A stretch of 64,000 bases of DNA from Solibacillus daqui (lineage in GTDB: Bacteria; Bacillota; Bacilli; Bacillales_A; Planococcaceae), in NCBI RefSeq assembly GCF_028747805.1, contig NZ_CP114887.1, positions 2,225,501 through 2,289,500 on the forward strand, read 5' to 3'. Both the position numbers and the translations under genes were made by a program. Positions 7,305-14,832 of the stretch are shown here, in pieces. Under the pieces are notes generated by a model, which searched no databases, was not told the DNA's origin, and saw only the letters and a program-made list of their open reading frames with translations. Every line of letters begins with the position of its first letter. Position 1 is the first letter of the stretch.

Positions 7305-8186
7305 TTAGTAAGCCATTTCTATTATTTTTTTAATTTGGTCTTCATTTTCTTCGATATTAACTTGCTTACTTAGGTATTTATTCAGTCTAAGAATTTCTGA
7401 AACCATACTAACCAATGTTTTCATAATTTGATTAGTATTACGGCCACAATCCCAACTTTCCAAGAGAGATAATTGCCAATCTTTTAATTTACTTCTTTTA
7501 CCCTCAATTTTTGACCAAACACCGAAAGGGCTATCCAAATGCTGTTCCATTTCCATATACCAACCAGAAACAATTAACCAACGTACTCTATCTAAATTAG
7601 ATAAAGCATAATATATTTCATCCCTCATAACGGCACGGTAAGTTTCGTGTATAAAAGCAACAAGTTTGCCTCTCCAAAACTCAACTTCGTCCGATGAAGG
7701 TTTATAAACCTTATATGATGATTCCTTAATAACGACACTAATAATGTTATTTGGGTCGTAAAGAACCTTATATCCCTTTAACCAAATAGAAGGTTCAACC
7801 TCATCAGGTGAATGATACCAGCTATCTACTTTAACAAAGGAATCGTAATGGGTAACTACAACGGGAGAAGAAGGATTGAAGTCTTCGAAAAATAAAACAC
7901 CTCCCCATTTTCTAGCCCTATTACGTTTGTCTTTAATAAAATCTGCTTTCTTTTCAGGTGTAACAATAGTGTGTAAATCAATATCGGAGTAATTGTCAAA
8001 GTTTCCTCTCGCCAATGAACCCGCTTGATAAATAGCCAAAACATTAGTATCTGATGTTAAATCATTTAATGCTTTTTCCAAGAGTACATCGCGACGTTTT
8101 GGCAATGATAAATCTCTTTCTAAATGTCTACTTACAAATCCCACACACAAAAACCAGCTCCTTATCTTCTTTAGAGATTCTTTCAA
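7305..8186 (-). CDS. Nucleotidyltransferase-domain protein (aminoglycoside adenylyltransferase-like)
   Basis: 293 residues. An NTP-transferase motif is present at about 53-73 (YQAGSLARGNFDNYSDIDLH: GS-x8-10-D-x-D), followed by a helical C-terminal domain like that of ANT(6)/AadE-type enzymes. Such enzymes transfer AMP from ATP to a hydroxyl of an aminoglycoside or another small molecule; the substrate cannot be told from sequence, so resistance should not be assumed. The start shown is a TTG with no convincing ribosome binding site, so the true start may be some residues inside. The gene stands alone between hairpin repeats. Confidence 0.75.
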   Translation of the reverse strand: MKESLKKIRSWFLCVGFVSRHLERDLSLPKRRDVLLEKALNDLTSDTNVLAIYQAGSLARGNFDNYSDIDLHTIVTPEKKADFIKDKRNRARKWGGVLFFEDFNPSSPVVVTHYDSFVKVDSWYHSPDEVEPSIWLKGYKVLYDPNNIISVVIKESSYKVYKPSSDEVEFWRGKLVAFIHETYRAVMRDEIYYALSNLDRVRWLIVSGWYMEMEQHLDSPFGVWSKIEGKRSKLKDWQLSLLESWDCGRNTNQIMKTLVSMVSEILRLNKYLSKQVNIEENEDQIKKIIEMAY

Positions 8187-8216
8187 ATTAAAATATTCTT
8201 TATAAGAAGAAAAAGT

Positions 8217-8250
8217 CCTTCTTTAACTCTCCTGCTCCTGAACTCTAAAA
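8217..8250. repeat. Degenerate copy of the composite hairpin repeat
   Basis: CCTTCTTTAACTCTCCTGCT here aligns with CCTTCTTCAACTAACCTGCT at 111-130, then the two sequences diverge. It marks the upstream side of the nucleotidyltransferase gene. Confidence 0.4.
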
Positions 8251-8282
8251 TACATATCCAATTTTCTTCAAAGTCTTATTCA

Positions 8283-8344
8283 ATTAAATGGCCTTTTTCA
8301 TGAAGAAAAGGCACAATTCTTGATTCAGAATTGCGCCATTTAAT
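8283..8344. repeat. Three-way-junction-like inverted repeat
   Basis: Outer arms ATTAAATGGC (8283-8292) and GCCATTTAAT (8335-8344) are perfect. Inside are two complete sub-hairpins, CCTTTTTCATGAAGAAAAGG (8292-8311) and CACAATTCTTGATTCAGAATTGCG. It lies between the GNAT and nucleotidyltransferase genes. Confidence 0.7.
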
Positions 8345-8415
8345 GGAATATGAAGGGACTAAATATTATTGAAATTAATGTAAACAAACCTCTTCATTTT
8401 ATCTATACATGAACT

Positions 8416-8970
8416 CTAAGTTTCCAGGTTAGTAATTTTGCCGAAAAGTAATGCATCATAATACTTTTCCTCTATAAAATAGTGGTCTTTTAATCGTCCT
8501 TCTAACTCATACCTGTTCTTTTCAAGTATCCGTGCAGAGCCAATATTGGCATGCACTACCACAGCATGGAGCTTATGAAGATTAAGTGATTTAAATGCAA
8601 AATCACTCACCAATGCAACAATCTCTGTGCCATACCCCTTACCCCAATGATGTTTATGCAACACATAACCAATTTCAGCTTGGTTTGCTTCTTGGTCAAA
8701 GTTGAAAATTATGGCTGTTCCAATAACTGCTTGAGTTAATTTTTCAACAATGGAGGAATATAAATGAGTTCCTGCCGACTCACGTTTTAACATTATTTCA
8801 ATGAACTGAGAAGTTTCCTCCATAGTACTCATCAAATTCCAACCAATAAATCGTGAAACCTCTTGATCTGACGCATAATGATGTATCTCTTGAACATCCT
8901 CTATCCTTAGTGCTTTGAAGTAGATTTTTTCACCCTCTAATGAATGAAATAATACAGCCTGCTTCTCCAT
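8416..8970 (-). CDS. GNAT-family N-acetyltransferase (RimJ/RimL type)
   Basis: 184 residues with the complete GNAT fold: LEGEKIYFKALRIEDVQEI at the N-terminus, the acetyl-CoA pyrophosphate loop in HKHHWGKGYGTEIVALVSDFAF, and LHKLHAVVVHANIGSARILE for the last conserved motif. Members transfer acetyl from acetyl-CoA to ribosomal protein N-termini or small amines; the substrate here is unknown. The ATG at 8970 follows an AGGAGG seven bases upstream. It is monocistronic and bracketed by hairpin repeats. Confidence 0.88.
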   Translation of the reverse strand: MEKQAVLFHSLEGEKIYFKALRIEDVQEIHHYASDQEVSRFIGWNLMSTMEETSQFIEIMLKRESAGTHLYSSIVEKLTQAVIGTAIIFNFDQEANQAEIGYVLHKHHWGKGYGTEIVALVSDFAFKSLNLHKLHAVVVHANIGSARILEKNRYELEGRLKDHYFIEEKYYDALLFGKITNLET

Positions 8971-9103
8971 TTTAACCTCCTATAATTGCGCTTTGTTAAT
9001 TAACTCCGATGGTAGCGAAAATGTCCCCAATTAAAGTTAATATTTCGCACTTATCTTAGTACATCCTTTCAAATAATTTAACATATATATGCAACTGTTT
9101 CCT

Positions 9104-9125
9104 CAACAATCTGGCCAGATTGTTG
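9104..9125. repeat. Perfect 22-base palindrome
   Basis: CAACAATCTGGCCAGATTGTTG is a perfect palindrome related to the TTCAACAAT/ATTGTTGAA hairpins. It is the last of the hairpin repeats. The rest of the 417-base gap before the germination operon shows no clear gene; a short protein-like stretch near 9180-9273 is too weak to call. Confidence 0.6.
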
Positions 9126-9387
9126 AATAATATATTTTATTATTTTAGTTACATTTCAACCTTGTGACGTTTATTTATAACGCCTGCAAATTATCAACAG
9201 ATAGAATCAATGCCATCTTACAAGATCAAAAGCTAAATTTTAAAAACGTAAGTTTTGAATTAGGAGCAGTCTAAGCTTTTGAGAAAGATGAATTATGAAA
9301 TCAACTCAGTTATCTTCAATAAATTTAGTATAAACACCTTACCTTTTGGATAGTCTTTTTAATAGAAAAATTAAGGAGGACATTGTA

Positions 9388-10917
9388 GTGAGTAATTTAG
9401 AAAATGAACACCTTTTAAAAGATAAATCGATTACACACCTTTCTACATCTCTCCTAAAAAATGTTGAAACAATAAAAAGCTCACTAGGTAATAGTAATGA
9501 TATTATTATTCGTGAATTTTTAATTGGTAAACCGATTGAGGTACCAATAGCTATTATTTATACAGATGGACTTGCTGATAATACTGTAATTACAGACTTT
9601 ATTTTAGAATCTATTATTTCTGATTTTGAGGTGACAACTGAAACTACTTTACAAGAAATCGCTAAACGATTAAAAACTTATTGCTTAACTGTAGGGAGTA
9701 TAAAAAATGTCTCTGACTTCCCTTCATTGTTTAATACTATTTTAGGTGGAGAAACCGTTTTGTTAATAGATGGACTTGCTAAAGGCATTTCTACAAGTAC
9801 AAAAAACTCCAAAGACAGGGCCATAACAGAGCCAGCAACTGAGTCTGTAATTAGAGGACCTAGAGAATCATTTACAGAAACTTTAAGGACCAATACCGCA
9901 TTAATTAGACGGAAGATAAAAAGTCCCAACCTTTGGATAAAGTCTAAAGTTATCGGTAAAGTTACCCAAACAGAAATAGCAGTAATGTATATAAATGGCA
10001 TAGCGAATGAAAAAATTGTTAAGGAAGTAATTCATAGATTAGATCAAATTGATATAGATGGAATTTTAGAGAGTGGTTATATTGAACAATTAATCAAAGA
10101 CTCAAAATTCACTTTATTTCCCACTATATATAATTCAGAACGTCCAGATGTAATTGCAGGAGAATTGCTTGAAGGAAAAATAGCAATTTTAGTAGATGGT
10201 ACACCATTTGTCTTAGTTGTACCTGCATTATTCATTTCTTTTTTGCAATCCGCAGAAGATTACTATCAAAATGCATTTGTCAGTTCGTTTATTCGCCTTA
10301 TTAGATTTTTAGGTATTAGCCTTGCATTAGTTGCTCCTTCACTTTATATTTCTCTAACGACTTTTCATCACGAAATGATACCAACTCCACTACTCATCAG
10401 CATATATGCACAACGAGAAGGTGTTCCATTCCCTGCATTTGTCGAGGCATTAATTATGGAAATTGCATTTGAAGTTTTAAGGGAAGCAGGTCTAAGGATG
10501 CCTAGAATGATTGGGCCTGCAATTTCTATAGTTGGAACATTAATTATCGGTCAAGCAGCAGTTGAGGCAGGAATTGTTTCGGCAGCAATGGTCATTATTG
10601 TAGCTTTAACCGCAATTTGTAGTTTTCTTTTCCCTGCATATGGTCTATCCAATACTATTCGTATTTTACGCTTCCCATTAATGGTGTTAGCAGCTATGTT
10701 AGGATTGTTTGGGGTATTTATTGGACTTATGCTTTTAATTATCCATTTATGTAGCTTGCGTTCTTTCGGTGTTCCATACATGAGCCCATTTGCACCATTA
10801 ATACCTAAAGACCAAAAAGATGCTTTGATTATTTTCCCACGTAATTTCATGCTTACACGTCCACGATTAATTAGTCAGATTAACAATAAAAGAGGACGTA
10901 AAAACGGTAATAATTAA
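9388..10917 (+). CDS. Spore germination receptor subunit A (GerA/GerKA family)
   Basis: A-subunit of a nutrient germinant receptor in the spore inner membrane. The N-terminal hydrophilic half has the two-lobed GerA domain (IIIREFLIGKPIEVPIAIIY; GGETVLLIDG; ESFTETLRTNTALIRRKI; ERPDVIAGELLEGKIAILVD), and the C-terminal half has about five membrane segments from PALFISFLQ onward. The frame extends to a TTG at 9346, but an AAGGAGG at 9373-9379 sits eight bases before the GTG at 9388, which is the better start (509 residues). First gene of a four-gene operon. No sigma-G promoter could be picked out with confidence. Confidence 0.93.
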   Translation: MSNLENEHLLKDKSITHLSTSLLKNVETIKSSLGNSNDIIIREFLIGKPIEVPIAIIYTDGLADNTVITDFILESIISDFEVTTETTLQEIAKRLKTYCLTVGSIKNVSDFPSLFNTILGGETVLLIDGLAKGISTSTKNSKDRAITEPATESVIRGPRESFTETLRTNTALIRRKIKSPNLWIKSKVIGKVTQTEIAVMYINGIANEKIVKEVIHRLDQIDIDGILESGYIEQLIKDSKFTLFPTIYNSERPDVIAGELLEGKIAILVDGTPFVLVVPALFISFLQSAEDYYQNAFVSSFIRLIRFLGISLALVAPSLYISLTTFHHEMIPTPLLISIYAQREGVPFPAFVEALIMEIAFEVLREAGLRMPRMIGPAISIVGTLIIGQAAVEAGIVSAAMVIIVALTAICSFLFPAYGLSNTIRILRFPLMVLAAMLGLFGVFIGLMLLIIHLCSLRSFGVPYMSPFAPLIPKDQKDALIIFPRNFMLTRPRLISQINNKRGRKNGNN

Positions 10918-10936
10918 CTGTAAGATGAGGTAACTT

Positions 10937-12124
10937 ATGAAGAAAAACATAATCTTTATTCCATTGATTTTTCTAATTTTGATTCTAAGTGGTTGTTGGA
11001 GTAAACGTGAATTAAATGAATTAGCAATTGTTGCCGCGCTAGGCATTGATTATATAGATGGTGAATACGCCATTTCTGTACAAGTAATTAACCCAGGCCA
11101 AGTTTCCTCCAAACAATCTGGAGATGGACAAGCACCAGTGGTCACCTACCACGGTAAAGGAAAAACAGTATTTGAAGCGATTAGAAAATTATTAGTAGCT
11201 TCCCCGAGAAAATTATATTTTGCACATATGCAAATGGTTATTTTTGGGGAAGAATTGGCAAGTAACGGAATAAGAGATGCTGTTGATTTTCTTGCAAGAG
11301 ATCAAGGGATACGTAATGATTATTCTATTATCGTATCAAAGCAAGCAACTGCAAAGGATGTTTTAAATGTATTAACCCCTATTGAAAAAGTTCCTGCCAA
11401 TAAAATGTTAAATTCTTTAAAAGGAACGGAGGAAGCATGGGGCTCCACTTTAGAAGTTGATATTGAAGATTTATTGACATTTTTAGGAGTAAATGACAAG
11501 TATTTTGTTCTATCAGGCATTGAAGTTCAAGGAGATAAAAGCTTAGGTATAGACCAAAAAAATGTTGAAAGAATTGAAACGCCCGTATTACTTAAATTTA
11601 CTGACCTCGCTATTTTTAAAGAGGATAAATTATTAGGTTATATTGATGAATATGAAAGTAAAAGTTTTAATTATTTAAACGATAATATTAAATCAACAGT
11701 TGAAATTATCGCTTGTCCTTCAGGTGGCGAGTTAACAACCGAAATTACTCAATCTAAAACGGAAACGAAAGGGAAAATTAAGAATGGCCAGCCAACAATA
11801 AATGTTAGCATTGATGTTGTTCAAAATGTCGCCGAGGTCAAATGTGATATTGATTTCTCAGAAATAAAAACGATGGATTGGATTAATAAACAAACTGAAG
11901 AACACATTAAAAAAAATATTAATCAAGTGTTGAATAAACTTCAAGAAAATTATCAAGCAGATGTACTTGGTTTTGGTGAAGCGATTCATCGTGCAGATCA
12001 TACAGAATGGAAAAAGATTAAAGACGACTGGCAAACAATTTATCCTGAGGTAGAAGTAAATGTTAAGGTTAATGTCAATACACAAGGGTTAGGGACTATG
12101 AAAAACTCAAAATTAAAGGAGTAA
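10937..12124 (+). CDS. Spore germination receptor subunit C, lipoprotein (GerC family)
   Basis: 395 residues. The lipoprotein signal ends IFLILILSGCWSKRELNE with the lipidated cysteine at residue 20. Ger(x)C blocks are present (ELAIVAALGIDY, YHGKGKTVFEAIRKLL, PRKLYFAHMQMVIFGEE, FLARDQGIRNDYSIIV), and the C-terminal domain contains WKKIKDDWQTIYPEVEV as in GerKC. It forms the outer-leaflet C subunit and requires diacylglycerol addition. It starts 19 bases after the A-subunit stop with a GATGAGG ribosome binding site. The order A-C-small-B differs from the A-B-C order of gerA and is seen in some other receptor operons. Confidence 0.93.
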   Translation: MKKNIIFIPLIFLILILSGCWSKRELNELAIVAALGIDYIDGEYAISVQVINPGQVSSKQSGDGQAPVVTYHGKGKTVFEAIRKLLVASPRKLYFAHMQMVIFGEELASNGIRDAVDFLARDQGIRNDYSIIVSKQATAKDVLNVLTPIEKVPANKMLNSLKGTEEAWGSTLEVDIEDLLTFLGVNDKYFVLSGIEVQGDKSLGIDQKNVERIETPVLLKFTDLAIFKEDKLLGYIDEYESKSFNYLNDNIKSTVEIIACPSGGELTTEITQSKTETKGKIKNGQPTINVSIDVVQNVAEVKCDIDFSEIKTMDWINKQTEEHIKKNINQVLNKLQENYQADVLGFGEAIHRADHTEWKKIKDDWQTIYPEVEVNVKVNVNTQGLGTMKNSKLKE

Positions 12125-12127
12125 ATA

Positions 12128-12379
12128 TTGACTATGTTAATCCCCTTAGGCATATGTATGATTTCAATGGCTATTATTTTTTTCGAACTTCCTAAATTAA
12201 AAAAAGGCGGTACTAAACTAACTTGGACATTCTCTATTTTGTTAGTCATGGGGACATCATTAAACATCGCTATAAGTTTAAATGCTATAATTATTAGCCC
12301 GTTGGAAGCAATTATGTATATTTTTCAACCAGTCAGTGATTTTCTAAAAGAAACTTTGTTAAATAAAAAAAATTTATAA
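12128..12379 (+). CDS. Small two-span membrane protein of the germination operon (D-subunit-like)
   Basis: 83 residues with two hydrophobic segments (LIPLGICMISMAIIFFEL and TWTFSILLVMGTSLNIAISL) and little else. A small two-span fourth gene is known in several Bacillus receptor operons, where it tunes receptor response; this gene fits by size, topology and place, without strong sequence conservation that I can see. The TTG at 12128 is six bases after AAAGGAG; the ATG at 12134 is an alternative. Only three bases separate it from the C-subunit stop. Confidence 0.7.
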   Translation: MTMLIPLGICMISMAIIFFELPKLKKGGTKLTWTFSILLVMGTSLNIAISLNAIIISPLEAIMYIFQPVSDFLKETLLNKKNL

Positions 12380-12390
12380 GAGGAAATATT

Positions 12391-13530
12391 ATGGAAAAAC
12401 AATTGATAAGCTCACGTCAATTCACAATAATTGTTATTCTCTATACAGTTGGAACAGGAATATTAATTATACCAGCAAGTATCGCTCTAGAAGTAAAACA
12501 AGATGCTTGGATTGTAGCAACTATAGGTACTCTATTAAGCTTACTATTAATAAAACTATATATCATTTTATCAAATAAAATGGTAAACCTTTCTCTTGTA
12601 GAGGTAACTGAAAAATTTTTAGGGAGCTTTGTTGGAAAATTTGTTTCACTAGCATTTGTGCTGTTAACACTTCTGTCAACAGGAGAGTTAATATACTTCA
12701 TTGGTAATTTCCTACAAACAGAGGTGATGACAGAAACACCGCCAGTAGTATTTGGCATATTTTTTAACTTTATTATTCTATTTGCGGCATACTATGGTGT
12801 TGAAGTTTTTGCCCGCACATTAGAAATAATATTTCCAGTTTTTTTGTTCCTATTTATAATTTTTTTGATCTTCGTTTCACCACAAATTGATATAAAAAAT
12901 ATGCAACCGGTTTTTGAAGTATCCATTCAACCATTAATATATAGTATTTTACATTTCATGGGTTTGTTTTCATTTCCATTAATTGTATTATTAATAATTT
13001 TTCCTTCTGCTATTAATAATCTTCAATCCAGTAGGAAGGGTTTTTACATCGGCACATTAGTTGGTGGTTTTATTGTAACAGCCTTTATAGCTTTATCGAT
13101 ATTAGTATTGGGAGTAACCAATACTTCTTTAAGAACATTTCCAAGTTATACATTAGCACAAAGAATTTCGGTCGGGGACTTTTTACAACGCATTGAAATT
13201 ATAATGGCTTTTATGTGGATGGTCACAATATTTGTAAGAGCTTTTATGTATTTTTACGCTTCTTTAATCGGTATTAGTCAAATTCTTAAATTAAAGGATC
13301 ATAGACCTTTAATTCTACCACTTGGAATGATTGTTATAGCTCTTTCTCAAATTGTTCATGAGAACATCATTCATTCAGGTAAGTACAATCAAGAGACATG
13401 GCCCCTATCTATAGCTGTTTTTTCAATTTTCCTACCAATAATATTGCTTATAGTTGCTAAACTACGAAACATCAAAGACAAAGATAATAAAAAAGCTATA
13501 CACAATCTCGAAGATCCTCGTAAAGGTTAG
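12391..13530 (+). CDS. Spore germination receptor subunit B (GerB family, APC-fold)
   Basis: 379 residues with about ten membrane helices. The N-terminus SSRQFTIIVILYTVGTGILI resembles the first helix of amino-acid/polyamine transporters, as usual for GerB; other family blocks are YGVEVFARTLEIIFPVF and LGVTNTSLRTFPSYTLAQ. This subunit carries the germinant-binding pocket in studied receptors. It starts 11 bases after the small membrane gene with an AGAGGAAA ribosome binding site and ends the operon. No clear terminator follows. Confidence 0.93.
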   Translation: MEKQLISSRQFTIIVILYTVGTGILIIPASIALEVKQDAWIVATIGTLLSLLLIKLYIILSNKMVNLSLVEVTEKFLGSFVGKFVSLAFVLLTLLSTGELIYFIGNFLQTEVMTETPPVVFGIFFNFIILFAAYYGVEVFARTLEIIFPVFLFLFIIFLIFVSPQIDIKNMQPVFEVSIQPLIYSILHFMGLFSFPLIVLLIIFPSAINNLQSSRKGFYIGTLVGGFIVTAFIALSILVLGVTNTSLRTFPSYTLAQRISVGDFLQRIEIIMAFMWMVTIFVRAFMYFYASLIGISQILKLKDHRPLILPLGMIVIALSQIVHENIIHSGKYNQETWPLSIAVFSIFLPIILLIVAKLRNIKDKDNKKAIHNLEDPRKG

Positions 13531-13660
13531 AATAAAACAATTCAATTGAGCAAAGCTTTCATGATATTTTGAGACTTTTGAAATGTCACTATTTTAATCT
13601 TTTTTTATTTCCTAATAATGACATCCCTTTATGTTAGATGGCTGTAGAATATGTACAATG

Positions 13661-13869
13661 AACGTTGAACGCAATACAGATTTTATTAATATGCCTAATT
13701 GTAAATATTATTGCGAGGAGGAATTCGTCTCTTACGACGTATTAGAAAGAAAATTGAGAAGTATATCGATTACTATAATAATGATCGGATTAAACAAAAA
13801 TTCGACGGTATGAGTCCTATACAGTACAGAACTCATACCAGCCGATTAACTGCATTTATTAAACTCTAA
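13661..13869 (+). pseudogene. IS3-family OrfB C-terminal remnant
   Basis: Reads YYCEEEFVSYDVLERK and, after a one-base deletion, IEKYIDYYNNDRIKQKFDG then MSPIQYRTHT, ending at the TAA at 13867-13869. This is the C-terminal block of an IS3 OrfB (YNNxRI...SPxQYR) from a different element than the one at 170-1445. It is frameshifted and 5'-truncated. It lies between the germination operon and the XRE regulator. Confidence 0.75.
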
Positions 13870-13907
13870 CTTTTTTTAGCGGGCGTTTGGACATCTTCTG
13901 AAGAAAG

Positions 13908-14492
13908 TTAAATATACTGATAAAACAACCCATTTCGCGTATCAAACCACAACAATATCCCGTGTTTTTTCTTCGGGATATTGACCTGTAATGCCCATTC
14001 AGGGAATTGTTTGTACAGTTGAATATGATCGCCCGTTGCAAATGCCACAAATGAAACATAATGTTCTTTTGTCATCGGGTGTTCGGCAGTAATCGACCAT
14101 TGCATATCAATTTCTTCCACCGATAATTTTTGTTCATCCGTCGCTTTAACAGCCTCTAGAGCTTCTAATTTTCGCCCACAGCAAGCGACTTCAAAATTTC
14201 CTGTTGAAAGTCCGATATTCATACAGCTTGGACAAACATAATAAGTAGATTTTTTCATATTTCCTCCTACAAAGTCATTCGATTGTATTTCACCATCTAG
14301 TAGTGTTTCGATATTTACTTCGAGGATGGTTGATAAATGGGCTAGTAATGTAATATCTGGGCAACCTTGACCACGTTCCCATTTCGAAATTGTTCGGTCT
14401 GATAAATATAACGCATCTGCTAATTCCTTTTGCGTCAATCCTTTTTCCTTTCGCAATGTCATAATAAGTTGCCCAATCTTTTCCTTATTCAT
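13908..14492 (-). CDS. XRE-family helix-turn-helix regulator with zinc-ribbon-like region
   Basis: 194 residues from the ATG at 14492, which is seven bases after GGAGG; the ATG at 14498 abuts that site. Residues 1-60 form a Cro/CI helix-turn-helix (IGQLIMTLRKEKGLTQKELA, LYLSDRTISKWERGQGCPD). A middle region has two cysteine pairs (YVCPSCMNIG and VACCGRK) suggesting a metal-binding ribbon. The C-terminal 100 residues are a small domain of unknown function. It is probably a transcription regulator sensing an unknown signal; its target is not evident because both neighbours are remnants or unrelated. Confidence 0.82.
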   Translation of the reverse strand: MNKEKIGQLIMTLRKEKGLTQKELADALYLSDRTISKWERGQGCPDITLLAHLSTILEVNIETLLDGEIQSNDFVGGNMKKSTYYVCPSCMNIGLSTGNFEVACCGRKLEALEAVKATDEQKLSVEEIDMQWSITAEHPMTKEHYVSFVAFATGDHIQLYKQFPEWALQVNIPKKKHGILLWFDTRNGLFYQYI

Positions 14493-14559
14493 CAACATCC
14501 CTCCATATACTTACTTTATATCGAAATCACTTGTGCTACAACAAACGCTCCGTAGAGTT

Positions 14560-14715
14560 TCACCACTTATTCGCTTCACTTGCTACATATAGCCCCGACC
14601 CTTTTGATAGCATACCCACAATCTGATTATTTCGCATTAACTCCACATCTTCTTGTAATTGAATAGTTTGTCCATATCTTATGTCCTGCTGTGCAAAAGT
14701 TGATGGCGCAAACAA
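14560..14715 (-). pseudogene. Fragment of a secreted protein (signal-peptide end plus about 35 residues)
   Basis: A minus-strand frame reads LFAPSTFAQQDIRYGQTIQ, EDVELMRNNQIVGMLSKGSG and LYVASEANKW before a stop. APSTFA-Q looks like the end of a signal peptide, and the rest like the start of an SH3-type wall-binding domain. No ribosome binding site is present, a stop lies just upstream in the same frame, and the frame ends early. I read it as a relic. The remaining 14493-14832 gap holds only the terminator at 14790. Confidence 0.35.
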
Positions 14716-14789
14716 TGTTATTTAGATATAGGATATTAGAGAAGTATATTTAGTAAAATATAGTGGAATTTCTTTAAAATCATCCATTA

Positions 14790-14823
14790 AAAAGCCTGTA
14801 CGGAATAGTCTCCATACAGGCTT
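14790..14823 (-). terminator. Terminator of the RND exporter gene
   Basis: AAGCCTGTA(T)GGA and TCCGTACAGGCTT pair on the minus strand and are followed by TTTTTAA, ten bases past the exporter stop. Confidence 0.85.
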
Positions 14824-14832
14824 CGAAATTTA

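Noticed and set aside
7305-8186. Calling the nucleotidyltransferase an aminoglycoside resistance gene
   Set aside because: The nucleotidyltransferase motif is clear but divergence from known AadE/ANT(6) enzymes leaves the substrate open.
9180-9273. Protein-like stretch ahead of the germination operon (INAILQDQKLNFKNVSFELG)
   Set aside because: Too short, no start or ribosome binding site, no family recognised; might be a relic but not supportable.
13631-13813. Independent 60-codon gene downstream of the germination operon
   Set aside because: It is a frameshifted piece of an IS3 OrfB; the correct frame continues to 13869.
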